The notes under the pieces were generated by a model, which was not told where the DNA came from, searched no databases, and saw only the letters and a program-made list of their open reading frames with translations. A DNA stretch of 64,000 nucleotides from Roseibium hamelinense (GTDB lineage: Bacteria; Pseudomonadota; Alphaproteobacteria; Rhizobiales; Stappiaceae): contig NZ_VLLF01000001.1 of NCBI RefSeq assembly GCF_007830545.1, forward strand, positions 372,001-436,000, in the 5' to 3' direction. Positions 42,570-52,005 of the stretch are shown in pieces (position 1 is the stretch's first letter; every line of letters begins with the position of its first letter). Position numbers and translations under genes: made by a program.

Positions 42570-43034
42570 ATGGAAGAGACAGAAAAAAAGACGCTGAAGA
42601 GCGCGGACATCATGCGGATTATGGAATTGCTGCCGCATCGTTATCCTTTTTTGCTGATTGATCGCATTATAGAAATGGACGGTGACAACAGCTGTATCGG
42701 CATCAAGAACGTGACGATGAACGAGCCGCATTTCACCGGTCACTTTCCCGGCCGCCCGGTTATGCCCGGGGTTCTGCTGATCGAAGCCATGGCACAAACC
42801 GCAGGAGCCTTGTGCGTGGATGCGCGCGAAACGGATGGTCCGCCGCAGCTGGTCTACTTCATGACCATCGACAAGGCGAAATTCCGCAAACCCGTGGAAC
42901 CGGGCGATCAGGTTCATTTCCACGTCAACAAAATCAAGCAACGCTCGAACATCTGGAAGTTTGATGCGATTGCCAAGGTCGATGGAGCCAAGGTTGCCGA
43001 AGCTGAAATCAGCGCCATGCTTGTCGACGCGTGA
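42570..43034 (+). CDS. fabZ: 3-hydroxyacyl-[acyl-carrier-protein] dehydratase FabZ
   Basis: Hot-dog-fold dehydratase of type II fatty acid synthesis; it competes with LpxA for hydroxyacyl-ACP. The 154-residue product has catalytic His58 in [16 protein letters not shown] and Glu72 in LLIEAMAQ. It lies 6 bases before lpxA. Confidence 0.97.
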   Translation: MEETEKKTLKSADIMRIMELLPHRYPFLLIDRIIEMDGDNSCIGIKNVTMNEPHFTGHFPGRPVMPGVLLIEAMAQTAGALCVDARETDGPPQLVYFMTIDKAKFRKPVEPGDQVHFHVNKIKQRSNIWKFDAIAKVDGAKVAEAEISAMLVDA

Positions 43035-43040
43035 GGGTAT

Positions 43041-43838
43041 ATGACTGACATTCATCCGACAGCAATTGTCGAAACGGGCGCGGCTATCGGCGAAAATGTG
43101 CGGGTCGGACCTTATAGCACAGTTGGTCCGAATGTCCGCCTGGCGGACAATGTGGTGCTTGAATCGCACGTCGTCGTGGCCGGGCATACGGAAGTCGGTG
43201 CCGGGACACATATTTTTCCGTTCGCAAGCATCGGGCACAAGCCGCAGGACCTGAAATATGCCGGTGAGGAAACCCGGCTGTTGATCGGCAAGAACAACCA
43301 GATCCGCGAACATGTTACCATGAACCCCGGCACGTCAGGTGGCGGCGGTCTTACCCGAGTGGGCGATAACGGCTTGTTCATGATGGGCAGCCATGTGGGA
43401 CATGACTGCAAAGTCGGGAATTTTGCCATCCTCGCCAACAACGCGACGCTGGCCGGCCACGTTGAATTGGCGGACCATGTGATCCTTGGCGGCCTCAGCG
43501 CCGTGCGCCAGTGGACACGCATCGGAACCGGCGCGATTGTCGGCGGCATGACCGGGGTCGAATTCGATGTGATCCCGTTCGGCTCGGTAATCGGTGACCG
43601 GGCGCGGCTTGCCGGTCTCAACCTCATTGGCCTGAAGCGCAAGGAATTTCCGCGCGAGCAAATCCATGCGCTTCGCGCAGCGTACCGGGACCTGTTCGAC
43701 ACGGAGGACGGAACACTGCGGGCTCGCGCCGAAGCGGTGGCCGAAACCGCCGCGGACCAGCCGCTCGTGAAAATGGTTACGGATTTCATCTTGGAGAAAG
43801 ATGACCGACGCTTTTGTACACCGCGAAGCGGCGAGTGA
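43041..43838 (+). CDS. lpxA: UDP-N-acetylglucosamine acyltransferase
   Basis: First enzyme of lipid A synthesis. The 265-residue product is a left-handed beta helix starting DIHPTAIVETGAAIG. The catalytic His is in GSHVGHDCKVGNFAILANNA. A C-terminal helical domain follows (LRAAYRDLFDTEDGTL). Confidence 0.97.
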   Translation: MTDIHPTAIVETGAAIGENVRVGPYSTVGPNVRLADNVVLESHVVVAGHTEVGAGTHIFPFASIGHKPQDLKYAGEETRLLIGKNNQIREHVTMNPGTSGGGGLTRVGDNGLFMMGSHVGHDCKVGNFAILANNATLAGHVELADHVILGGLSAVRQWTRIGTGAIVGGMTGVEFDVIPFGSVIGDRARLAGLNLIGLKRKEFPREQIHALRAAYRDLFDTEDGTLRARAEAVAETAADQPLVKMVTDFILEKDDRRFCTPRSGE

Positions 43839-43858
43839 TTAACGCGGGGCATTAGAAC

Positions 43859-44737
43859 ATGTTTGGCGGCTCCGAGCCTGAGAACCAGGTCGCCCTGATT
43901 GCAGGAAATGGTGCCTTGCCTCGGCAGGTCGCCGAAGTCCTGACGGGCCGGGGCGACACCCCGCTGATTGTCGGGATCAAAGGTGAAATCGACGCCGAGA
44001 TGGCGGAAAAAGCCGATGCGGTCCTTGGGTGGGGAGAGATCGGCCGCCTATTCAATCTGCTGACCAAACGCCGGTGCCGAAAAGTGCTTTTGATCGGCGG
44101 TGTCAGAGGCCGGCCAGACTATACATCCGTTCTTGGCGACATTGGGACGCTGAAGCGACTGCCTCGGATCATCAAAGCGCTCAGGGGCGGCGACGACAGC
44201 CTATTAACCAAGGTGATCGGCCTGTTCGAAGTGGAGGGCTTTCAAGTGGTTGGCATTCACGATGTGGCGCCGGAGCTGTTGGCCAAAGGGGGCGTGCTCG
44301 GCAAAATCAAGCCGGACGAGATTGCGATGGCAGATCTCGACCTGGCACTCCAGGCGACTGACCGGCTGGGTGAGCTCGATATTGGGCAGGCTGCGGTTGC
44401 CATGGGCGGGCGCGTGATCGCCTTGGAAGGCGCGGAAGGCACCGACTTGATGCTGCAACGCTGTGCAGACATGCGCAAGACCGGCCGTATCCGCCAAAAA
44501 GGCAAGATCGGGGTCTTGGTCAAGTCGGCAAAGCCTGGCCAGGATCTGCGCGTGGATCTGCCGACGATCGGCCCGAAAACCGTCGAGCTTGTCGTTGAAG
44601 CTGGCCTTGCCGGTATTGCGGTCGATGCGGGCGGTGCGTTGATCTCAGAGCATCAGGCAACCGTCGAAGCCGCCGACCGAAACGGGATTTTCCTCTTCGG
44701 AATCGAGCGTGCGCAACACGGCAAAAGCACACCATGA
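43859..44737 (+). CDS. lpxI: UDP-2,3-diacylglucosamine pyrophosphatase LpxI
   Basis: Hydrolyses UDP-2,3-diacylglucosamine to lipid X; it is the alphaproteobacterial replacement for LpxH. The 292-residue product has the N-terminal Rossmann-like domain (VALIAGNGALPRQVAEVL) and the C-terminal catalytic domain with GRVIALEGAEGTDLMLQRC and PTIGPKTVELVVEAGLAGIA. The last 4 bases overlap lpxB (ATGA). Confidence 0.95.
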   Translation: MFGGSEPENQVALIAGNGALPRQVAEVLTGRGDTPLIVGIKGEIDAEMAEKADAVLGWGEIGRLFNLLTKRRCRKVLLIGGVRGRPDYTSVLGDIGTLKRLPRIIKALRGGDDSLLTKVIGLFEVEGFQVVGIHDVAPELLAKGGVLGKIKPDEIAMADLDLALQATDRLGELDIGQAAVAMGGRVIALEGAEGTDLMLQRCADMRKTGRIRQKGKIGVLVKSAKPGQDLRVDLPTIGPKTVELVVEAGLAGIAVDAGGALISEHQATVEAADRNGIFLFGIERAQHGKSTP

Positions 44738-45942
44738 ATGTGGCGAGCGGCAGACCGGCGCGCGTGTGTCTCGTGATGGGCGAGGAATCGGGCGACCAGC
44801 TTGGCGCCGAGCTCATGAAGTCTCTGAAAGAGCGTCTTGGCGCGGACACCGTCTTTACCGGACTTGGCGGCGAGCGGACCCAGGCTCTCGGGCTCAAGAG
44901 CTTTTTCGACATGTCCGACGTATCGGTGATGGGTTTGTCGGCCGTTCTTGCCAGACTGCCGCTGATCGTCAAACGGGTTTACCAAACAGTCGACGGCGTG
45001 ATCGCTGCCGATCCAGATGTCCTTGTGATTATCGACAGCCCCGATTTCACACATAATGTGGCCAAGCGGGTGCGCAAACGGGCTCCACACATTCCGATTG
45101 TTGGTTACGTCTCGCCATCGGTCTGGGCCTGGCGTCCCGGCCGAGCGCGCAAGATGCGCGCCTATGTCGATGAACTTTTGGCGCTCTTGCCGTTTGAGCC
45201 GCAGGCCCATGAACGTCTCGGCGGACCTCGTACCCACTATGTCGGCCATCCTTTGAGCGAAAATGTTCATGCACTGCGCCCGGCGGCTGGAGAACGGTCC
45301 AGGTTGCGGGACGGCAGCCCGGTCCTTCTGGTTCTTCCAGGAAGCCGGGGCAACGAGATCACGCGGTTGCTGCCTGTTTTCAAGGACGCTGTTGCCAAAA
45401 CGGCAGCTCAACAGGAAAACCTTGAGATTCTATTGCCCGCGGTTGCGCATCTGGAAGACCGGATCCGGGAAGCGATTGCAGACTGGCCGGTCAAACCGCA
45501 AATCGTCTTTGGCGTGAAGGCAAAAAGAGCAGCGTTCCGGCGCGCGCATGCAGCCCTTGCAGCTTCCGGAACAGTATCGCTGGAGCTGGCGCTTGCAGGC
45601 GTTCCGATGGTGATTGCCTATAAGGTCGATTGGTTTTTCCGGCGTTTGAAGGACCTCAATGCGATCTTCAAATTCTCCAGCGTTGATTCCATGGTGCTGC
45701 CGAATATTGTTCTCGGCGAAAAGGCTGTCCCCGAGTTTTTGGATGATGATGCCGACCCGGATACGTTGAGCAGCCATCTGGTGGACTTGCTCAAGGACAG
45801 TCCGGAACGTGCGCGCCAGCAGGCAGCGTTTGCACGCCTTGATGCAGCCATGCGTTTGCCCGATGGCTATAGCCAAAGCCGGGCCGCGGCAGATGTCGTC
45901 ATTCAGTGCATGACAGCGCCGCCGGTCAGCGAAGGGCCCTAG
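44734..45942 (+). CDS. lpxB: Lipid-A-disaccharide synthase
   Basis: GT19 glycosyltransferase that joins lipid X and UDP-diacylglucosamine into the lipid A disaccharide. The 402-residue product shows the N-terminal MGEESGDQLGAELM, DSPDFTHNVAKRVR, YVSPSVWAWRPGRARKM, the UDP-site stretch LVLPGSRGNEITRLLPVF, and ASGTVSLELALAGVPMVIAYK. Overlap with lpxI implies coupling. It is the last gene of the lipid A group. Confidence 0.96.
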   Translation: MNVASGRPARVCLVMGEESGDQLGAELMKSLKERLGADTVFTGLGGERTQALGLKSFFDMSDVSVMGLSAVLARLPLIVKRVYQTVDGVIAADPDVLVIIDSPDFTHNVAKRVRKRAPHIPIVGYVSPSVWAWRPGRARKMRAYVDELLALLPFEPQAHERLGGPRTHYVGHPLSENVHALRPAAGERSRLRDGSPVLLVLPGSRGNEITRLLPVFKDAVAKTAAQQENLEILLPAVAHLEDRIREAIADWPVKPQIVFGVKAKRAAFRRAHAALAASGTVSLELALAGVPMVIAYKVDWFFRRLKDLNAIFKFSSVDSMVLPNIVLGEKAVPEFLDDDADPDTLSSHLVDLLKDSPERARQQAAFARLDAAMRLPDGYSQSRAAADVVIQCMTAPPVSEGP

Positions 45943-45966
45943 CGCACACCAGACCGGCTGCTTGGT

Positions 45967-48387
45967 TTATGCCGATGCCACGTCGGTGAGAAAGTCCTCG
46001 ACTTCGCGTTTCAACAGATCGGTTTTCTCCGTCAGTTCGCCAGAGGCGCTCAACACCATGTCTGCGGACTGATTGGTCTGGCCGACAGCACGGGACAGCT
46101 GGCTCATGTTGCCTTTGACCTGTCCGGTGCCTTCTGCCGCACGCTGGATGTTCTGCGAAATGTCGGTTGTAGCGGCACCTTGTTGTTCCACGGCGGCTGC
46201 GATCGCAGACGTATAGCTGTTCACCTCTTCCATGATCTTAGAGATTCCGGAAATCGCGTCGGCGGTGTCGGTGGTTGCGTTCTGGATCTCCGAAATCTGC
46301 GTGCTGATTTCCTCTGTCGCCTTGGAGGTCTGGGTTGCCAGTTCCTTGACTTCTGCTGCAACCACAGCAAACCCTTTTCCAGCCTCTCCGGCGCGGGCGG
46401 CCTCAATTGTCGCGTTCAACGCCAACAGGTTTGTCTGCTCGGCAATAGCTTGGATCAGGCTCACAACTTCGCCAATTTTGGTTGCAGAGGCTGCAAGGGT
46501 TTCCACTTTCTGGTTTGTTGAACGCGTTCCGAGGGTTGCCTTGTCGACAACCTGTGTTGTCTGGCTGACTTGCCGGGAAATCTCCCCGATAGAGGCCGCC
46601 AATTCTTCGGCCGCACTGGCCACAGTTTGCACATTTTGTGTGGCTTCGTTGGTTGCTTCAACGGTATGCGCGGCGTATCCGGAGCTTTCTCGGGAAATCT
46701 CGGTGAGTGCCCGTGCGGTTTCGTCGAGGCCCGCCGCGGTTTCGCTCACCGACGACAAGACCTGCGAAGACCGGGCCCGGAAGCTGGATATCAAGTCTTC
46801 GATCTTGGTCTGCCGCGCCTTGCGAACAGCCTCTTCCTGAGCGGTTTGCTGTTCGAGACGGGCACGTTCAACTGCGTTGGCCTTGAACACCTCGACAGTG
46901 CGGCTCATGTCGCCAATCTCATCGCCGCGTTCAGTGTCACCGATCATGACATTGGTATCCCCCTTGGCGAGGAGGGACATGGTCTCCGTTGTGCGTATGA
47001 TTGGACGGGTAACAACATAGTTGAGGGCAAAGGCCAACCCGATGCCAGCCGCAATAGCCAGAAGAACCGAAACACCAATGGTGCCGAGCGCTTGGCTGCT
47101 CGACGTCTGCGCCGCAAGGGTCTGATCTGAGGAAATCCGGGAAATCAGCGCCTGGACATTCGCGGCAAGACGTTGAAGCTGGTTGCTTTCGTCAGCAAGG
47201 CGCATGCGCCCCCCCGCCAATTCTTCGAAAGACAGGCTGAAGATCGACAAGGACCGGTTGATTACCTCGGCTTGTTCGGCAATTCCCGGATAATTCGCAG
47301 CCTTGGCCAAGAGGTCGGCTTCGGTGTCTTTGATGGTGCTAAGACAATCCAATACCGCGGATTTTGTATCGGCCACCGGGTTGAGCAAGAAGGCGAGGGA
47401 GGCGGCCTTGACGGTCAGGGCTTCCGTGTTGAGGCGGGCTGCCGTGTCGGAGATGCTGTCGACCTCTTTGAACTGGGCACTGGCTTGTGCGGCCGCGTTG
47501 TAGACGCGATCAACCGCTTTGTCCGCGTCGGCGCGTATGGTCTTGGTCAGCTTGTCGATTTCGGCAAAGCCAAGCTTGGTAGCATCGGTCAGGTCAAAGA
47601 TCTTGATATAGTCTTTGGTGGTGGTCAGCTCGTTCAGTGTTTCAGCGAGAGATTGGGTGCGTTCCGCAAGTGCGCGCATGCTTGCGGGGTCAACCCCTTC
47701 CATTTCGGTCGCTGCAATCTCGCGTGCCGCGGGAACCAGCGCAGTGACACGGTCCGTCACTGCGGCAAGCTGTGCGGCGTTGTTGGCAGCGGCGTTGAAA
47801 AGGTTCTGCAGGGTCAGTGCCTCTTCCTGAAAACCGGCGGCTGCCTGACCAATTTTATTGGCTGAAAATAGCGTTTCTCGCGCCGTTGCATCCTTTGCGC
47901 TCAAACTCCCGCGCTCGCCTGCTGCGGCCTGGGATATGGCGCGCGCGGTTTGTTCCAGGTTACCCAGTACAGCATCGAGCAGGGCGCGTTTTTCGCCCTG
48001 TTCTGCTTTCAGCGATATTATGCGTTCAAAAGCAGCGCGGAAACCGGAGACCGCCTCCCGGGCTTCTCCGATCGAGGCGTTTGCGGCAGGATCACCCTGT
48101 AGGTTTTCCTCAAGCAGGTCGAGGGCGTTTGTGAGCTCTGCAATCCCGTCAAGCGTTGCCGTTGCTGCTGATTGATCGGCGCGTGACAGAAAGTCCTCCC
48201 GCTTTTCGGACAGATCCTGAAGGGTGGCAATGGCCGAGGTTGAATACCCTGTTACTTCAATCCGGTCGGACAGATTACTGACAGCAAATGCACCGACGCC
48301 GCCAACAACCGCCGTCAATGCAAGGACTGCAGCAAACCCGCCACCGACCTTCTTGCCAAACTTCATGTCATTGGCGAGTTTAAACAT
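45967..48387 (-). CDS. Methyl-accepting chemotaxis protein
   Basis: Transmembrane chemoreceptor of about 806 residues. A first helix (about residues 14-34) is followed by an unusually long periplasmic, mostly helical Ala-rich region of about 400 residues. A second helix comes near residue 442 ([21 protein letters not shown]), then a HAMP domain and a methyl-accepting signalling domain with the hairpin tip [23 protein letters not shown]. The long input region could be a helical bimodular-type domain; the ligand cannot be read from sequence. The start at 48387 ([11 protein letters not shown]) has GATGGGG upstream; 48420 is possible. It is convergent with lpxB and has no che genes beside it. Confidence 0.92.
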   Translation of the reverse strand: MFKLANDMKFGKKVGGGFAAVLALTAVVGGVGAFAVSNLSDRIEVTGYSTSAIATLQDLSEKREDFLSRADQSAATATLDGIAELTNALDLLEENLQGDPAANASIGEAREAVSGFRAAFERIISLKAEQGEKRALLDAVLGNLEQTARAISQAAAGERGSLSAKDATARETLFSANKIGQAAAGFQEEALTLQNLFNAAANNAAQLAAVTDRVTALVPAAREIAATEMEGVDPASMRALAERTQSLAETLNELTTTKDYIKIFDLTDATKLGFAEIDKLTKTIRADADKAVDRVYNAAAQASAQFKEVDSISDTAARLNTEALTVKAASLAFLLNPVADTKSAVLDCLSTIKDTEADLLAKAANYPGIAEQAEVINRSLSIFSLSFEELAGGRMRLADESNQLQRLAANVQALISRISSDQTLAAQTSSSQALGTIGVSVLLAIAAGIGLAFALNYVVTRPIIRTTETMSLLAKGDTNVMIGDTERGDEIGDMSRTVEVFKANAVERARLEQQTAQEEAVRKARQTKIEDLISSFRARSSQVLSSVSETAAGLDETARALTEISRESSGYAAHTVEATNEATQNVQTVASAAEELAASIGEISRQVSQTTQVVDKATLGTRSTNQKVETLAASATKIGEVVSLIQAIAEQTNLLALNATIEAARAGEAGKGFAVVAAEVKELATQTSKATEEISTQISEIQNATTDTADAISGISKIMEEVNSYTSAIAAAVEQQGAATTDISQNIQRAAEGTGQVKGNMSQLSRAVGQTNQSADMVLSASGELTEKTDLLKREVEDFLTDVASA

Positions 48388-48566
48388 ACGTATTGCCCCA
48401 TCCCAAGCCGAAACCAGCATTTTTCAGGAGGGGATCCTAGGTCGCGAACCTTTATATAATTGTAAATATTCACATTGTTATTGTGGCGTATCAGGCAACA
48501 GGGCAAGCCGAATTGCACTGGATGATGCTCACCAGGGGTGCAGCCTTGCCGTATCACACAGCATTT

Positions 48567-49490
48567 CTAGGCCTCTTCGGCTGGAAACGCTGATTGTTGA
48601 AACGACTGTTTGGTAAAATCGATCAAGAGACGCAGATTTTTTGACGTGGACGCGCCGGGGGGAAACACGCCGAACAGCTGAATGTCTGGCAGAGCAAGAC
48701 CCGGCAAAATCTCTTCCAGTTTGCCTGCTCGAATCCGCGGATCCGCATCGTACCGCGGGATGCGTCCGAGGCCGTGGCCTGCTTCCACAAAAGCGGTGCG
48801 GGCTGCGGCGTTGTTGGTCGTCACGCTGCCTTTGAGAGCGATCTGGCGGACTTTGCCGTCTTTTAGTTGGAGCTCAAGCGGCTGGCCGCGCTCGTAGACC
48901 ACCCACTCATGCTGCAAGAGCTCATCGACCGTTTGTGGACGGCCATGGGCCTTGAGATAGCCTGGTGCGGCACACAGGCAGGTCTTTATGCGTGCCAGAC
49001 GGGTTGCCTGCAAACCGGAATCGGGCAGGGGCGCGCCACGTATGGCGAGGTCAATGCTGTCCTGCAGAATGTCGGCGACTGCGTCGGTGAAACTGACGTT
49101 CAGACTGATCTTTGGATACAGCTGCCGAAATGCACTCAAGATGGGAACCATCCGTTCCAAGCCAATGCTGACCGGGCAGGAGAGCCGAAGTGAACCCTCC
49201 GGTTCACTCTTAAACCGCTCAACGGCATGTTTGGCCGCTTGGGCTTCGGCCATGATGACACGGCAGTGCACGGATAGCTTTTCACCCGCTTCGGTCAGAT
49301 GCAGAACTCGGGTGGAGCGGTTGAACAGACGCAGCCCGTATAGCTTTTCCAGTTTGTTGATGTGATAGCTCACCACGGCACGCGATAGGCCGAGCTGGCG
49401 TCCGGCTGCACTGAACGTGCCACGTTCCACCACGGTCGCAAAGACGATCAGGCTTTTGAGCTGCTCAAAGGAGACGTCCATAAGTTCCAA
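48567..49490 (-). CDS. LysR-family transcriptional regulator
   Basis: A 307-residue DNA-binding regulator. The N-terminal winged helix-turn-helix (about residues 5-62) contains VERGTFSAAGRQLGLSRAVVSYHINKLEKL, shown here as its central region, and NRSTRVLHLTEAG. The remainder is a two-lobe periplasmic-binding-like effector domain (about 90-295). It is divergent from the DJ-1/PfpI gene and shares its 120-base control region, so it probably regulates that gene and itself. The closest pattern is the CrgA/YhjC-type subgroup, which often responds to reactive small molecules. The effector is unknown. Confidence 0.92.
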   Translation of the reverse strand: MELMDVSFEQLKSLIVFATVVERGTFSAAGRQLGLSRAVVSYHINKLEKLYGLRLFNRSTRVLHLTEAGEKLSVHCRVIMAEAQAAKHAVERFKSEPEGSLRLSCPVSIGLERMVPILSAFRQLYPKISLNVSFTDAVADILQDSIDLAIRGAPLPDSGLQATRLARIKTCLCAAPGYLKAHGRPQTVDELLQHEWVVYERGQPLELQLKDGKVRQIALKGSVTTNNAAARTAFVEAGHGLGRIPRYDADPRIRAGKLEEILPGLALPDIQLFGVFPPGASTSKNLRLLIDFTKQSFQQSAFPAEEA

Positions 49491-49496
49491 AATTAT

Positions 49497-49515
49497 TGTC
49501 AGAATTTTTTTGACA
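49497..49515. promoter_or_regulatory. Probable LysR operator in divergent control region
   Basis: TGTCA-N9-TGACA inverted repeat within an AT-rich stretch between the two start codons, fitting the LysR T-N11-A style of site. A third half-site, AGTCA, occurs at 49520-49524. Confidence 0.5.
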
Positions 49516-49610
49516 TTATAGTCAGAAATATGCGCGTTGGAAGGAAGATTGTTCCAAACTAAATGAAGGTCAGCGTTTCAAGCGCAGACAATTCGACCAA
49601 GGAGTTACCA

Positions 49611-50306
49611 ATGGCCAATGCAGCCGGCAAAAAGATCCTGATTGTTCTTACCAGCCACGAAGACCTCGGCGATACCGGCCAAAAGACCGGTTTTTGGGTC
49701 GAGGAGTTCGCTGCGCCCTATTATGTTTTCAAAGACGCTGGGGCAGACATCACGCTGGCATCGCCGAAGGGTGGTCAGCCGCCAATCGATCCGAAAAGCG
49801 CAGACCCCTCCGCCGCGACCGAGGCGACGCGCCGGTTCGACGCAGATCCGGATACTCAGAATAAGCTCGCCAACACGGTAAAATTGTCTGAAGTGAAGGC
49901 AGATGACTTCGATGCCATTTTCTATCCGGGCGGCCACGGCCCGCTGTGGGATCTGACGAATGACAAAACCTCGATTGCCTTGATCGAGACCTTCTTCGGC
50001 GCAGGAAAACCTGTTGGCGCAGTCTGCCACGCACCTGCTGTGCTGCTGAATGCACAGGCACCAGACGGTGCGGCCCTGGTGTCGGGCCGGAAAGTCGCAG
50101 GATTCACGAACTCCGAAGAAGCGGCCGTTGGGCTTGTAGACGTGGTGCCGTTCCTGCTCGAGGATTCTTTGAAGGAAAAAGGTGGCCTTTACGAGAATGG
50201 TGAGGACTGGGGAGTTTTTGCGGTTGAAGACGGCAACCTCTTCACCGGCCAAAACCCGGCAAGTTCTGAAAGGGTTGCCGAGCACATGCTCGCAAGACTT
50301 GGCTAA
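49611..50306 (+). CDS. DJ-1/PfpI family protein (type 1 glutamine amidotransferase-like)
   Basis: A 231-residue flavodoxin-like-fold protein of the DJ-1/PfpI superfamily. Reactive Cys139 lies in the nucleophile elbow GAVCHAPAVLL with His140 next to it, and an acidic partner is likely at E31/E32 in WVEEFAAPYY. YPGGHGPLWDL is typical of the Hsp31-like subgroup linked to glyoxalase III or protein deglycation activity. I chose 49611 because AAGGAG lies 6 bases upstream. It is controlled with the divergent LysR gene, which suggests induction by an electrophile or aldehyde; this is inference. Confidence 0.9.
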   Translation: MANAAGKKILIVLTSHEDLGDTGQKTGFWVEEFAAPYYVFKDAGADITLASPKGGQPPIDPKSADPSAATEATRRFDADPDTQNKLANTVKLSEVKADDFDAIFYPGGHGPLWDLTNDKTSIALIETFFGAGKPVGAVCHAPAVLLNAQAPDGAALVSGRKVAGFTNSEEAAVGLVDVVPFLLEDSLKEKGGLYENGEDWGVFAVEDGNLFTGQNPASSERVAEHMLARLG

Positions 50307-50325
50307 AGCGTCGCTTGTTTGACGT

Positions 50326-50353
50326 AAAAAGGGCGCCAGCTGGCGCCCTTTTT
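50326..50353. terminator. Bidirectional terminator between PfpI-like gene and transglycosylase gene
   Basis: Perfect palindrome AAAAAGGGCGCCAG / CTGGCGCCCTTTTT, with an A-run and a T-run on both sides, between two convergent genes. Confidence 0.92.
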
Positions 50354-50392
50354 GTTGGTTCTTACACGTGAAGTCCAACCGATGGCCAGCGT

Positions 50393-51220
50393 TTACTGAT
50401 CAATCAAGCCGGCTGCATATGCGATGGCGCGCTGATAATTGCCGCTGTCGTTCCACGTGGACAAGACACGGAAGTTCGCAGACCCGTCAGCGAAAGACCG
50501 TCCGCCGCGCCAGCCATTGCGGCGCAGCATGTTCGCAGCTGTTGCAAGGGCGTCAGCCGCATTGTTTGGATCCGCACGGCCATCGCCGTTGCCGTCCACC
50601 GCAAAGCGGACCCAGTTTCCGGCCAGAAACTGCATGTGGCCCAATTCACCGGAAGGGCCGCCGCGGCTGTTGTTATTGATCAGCCCCCGGTCGACCAGCT
50701 GTAGCGCGGCGATCGCATCATCTTCAAAGCGCGGGTGCCGGCGGCAATAGGAGGCCAGCGTGACAGCGCCGTTGACGATCGGCGTTTTGCCGGTGTAGCC
50801 GCCCCAACTTGTCTCATAACCCCAGATCGCCACCAGGATCGAGCCCGGCACGCCGTAGCGCTGCTCAATGGACTGGAACAGCCGGGCGTTTTGCTGCAGC
50901 CGGCGTTTGGCATTGGATACAAATGAATTCACGCTCGAAAACCGGCTTTTCAAAAACTGTTCCGGACTGCGGTAACGCATACTGGATTGCGAGGCGGGAT
51001 TTGATTCAAACCGCCACGTAATGCCGGAAAGCTTTGCCTGTTGCAGGGCCTGCAATCCCCGTTGTCCGACACCTGACCGCGTCGCCTGTTGCGCCAGCTG
51101 CTGTTTATAGGCGTTGAATTGGCCTTTGCTGGTGATACAGGTCGCGGCCGAGGCCGGTGCCGTCAAGAGCGCCGCCGCGACGGCAACTGCCATCTGCCAT
51201 GTGGCCCGTTTTGCTGTCAT
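50393..51220 (-). CDS. Lytic murein transglycosylase (MltB / SLT_2 type)
   Basis: Periplasmic enzyme that cleaves peptidoglycan with 1,6-anhydro ring formation. The 275-residue precursor has a signal peptide ending near ASA-ATC at about residues 24-28. There is no lipobox, so it is probably soluble. Catalytic Glu136 is in WGYETSWGGYTG, and GELGHMQFLAGNWVRFAVDG and the Ca-loop-like DGNGDGRADPNN follow. The start at 51220 has GGAGACAAGGG upstream; a TTG further upstream is less likely. The family usually has a C-terminal peptidoglycan-binding domain in longer members, absent here. Confidence 0.93.
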   Translation of the reverse strand: MTAKRATWQMAVAVAAALLTAPASAATCITSKGQFNAYKQQLAQQATRSGVGQRGLQALQQAKLSGITWRFESNPASQSSMRYRSPEQFLKSRFSSVNSFVSNAKRRLQQNARLFQSIEQRYGVPGSILVAIWGYETSWGGYTGKTPIVNGAVTLASYCRRHPRFEDDAIAALQLVDRGLINNNSRGGPSGELGHMQFLAGNWVRFAVDGNGDGRADPNNAADALATAANMLRRNGWRGGRSFADGSANFRVLSTWNDSGNYQRAIAYAAGLIDQ

Positions 51221-51633
51221 ATCCCTTGTCTCCAATCCGGATTATCCACACTCAAACTGACACACATGTCCGGGGATTTCAGATATGCATTGATACCAAA
51301 AATCCGGCTGAATCGCCTAAAACGCCGATCCGGTTTGTATACTGCCCCGAAGTGACGGTTGTGTCATGCACTGCGGGCGTCAATTGTCCTTAGCTATTTT
51401 ATCCACCACACAATGCGCTCGGGCTGTGCCGGGAGCGCCGGCTCCGTGGGCTCCATTGGTTTTCAAGTGGCACAGTTGGCCGTCCAGCCCAATCGCAAGA
51501 TGCCGTCAAGCCGGACGCATTCGTTATGGCAAGGCCGTCACCGCATGAAACGTGACAGGTATCACAGCCGGTTTTGCCGATTGGTTGCATGTTCATGACA
51601 TCGGATAAGTGCAACGAACCAATGGAGGAGATT
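51221..51633. other. Spacer between transglycosylase gene and small basic ORF
   Basis: About 410 bases between divergent genes. It contains an isolated TTATCCACA (51242-51250) and no convincing ORF. I see no clear promoter pair. Confidence 0.5.
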
Positions 51634-51777
51634 ATGGGCACCTTACTCGATTTCACCTCTGCCACGCGCCAATATACGCGGGTGCGGACAAGAGTTTCCA
51701 TGGCATCCAAGAGAAAACCTCAGCGTGATGCAGACATCATATTGTTCCCGGGAGTACGGCGTGAGTACAACGCCTGA
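51634..51777 (+). CDS. Small basic hypothetical protein
   Basis: A 47-residue product with a strong ribosome binding site (GGAGGAG, 3 bases before ATG). It starts MGTLLDFTSATRQYTRVRTR and carries a Lys/Arg-rich middle, then ends in DADIILFPGVRREYNA. No helix long enough for the membrane is present. I do not recognise a family. The good ribosome binding site and the compact frame support a real gene. It may bind nucleic acid because of its charge, but this is weak inference. Confidence 0.55.
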   Translation: MGTLLDFTSATRQYTRVRTRVSMASKRKPQRDADIILFPGVRREYNA

Positions 51778-51951
51778 ACGCTTTTAAGCCCCTCGGGTGC
51801 GCCCGAAGAAAAAGCCAAAGAAGGGAACTCACTCAGCGGCCAGTAGGGACCGAAAAGCTTCCACAGCCGATGAGATAAATTGCCGGAGAAGCTTTTGCAA
51901 TTGGACGCGAGCACGTACGGCCAGCTCGGCAAAAGACGGGAAACGGACAAC

Positions 51952-51984
51952 AAAAAACCCCGGACCACAGATCCGGGGTTTTTG
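51952..51984. terminator. Terminator after gltA (bidirectional)
   Basis: Stem AACCCCGGA / TCCGGGGTT flanked by A-run and T-run. It sits 22 bases after the gltA stop on the minus strand and also serves the plus-strand side. Confidence 0.9.
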
Positions 51985-52005
51985 TTTAGGTCGACTATCC
52001 GAGAC

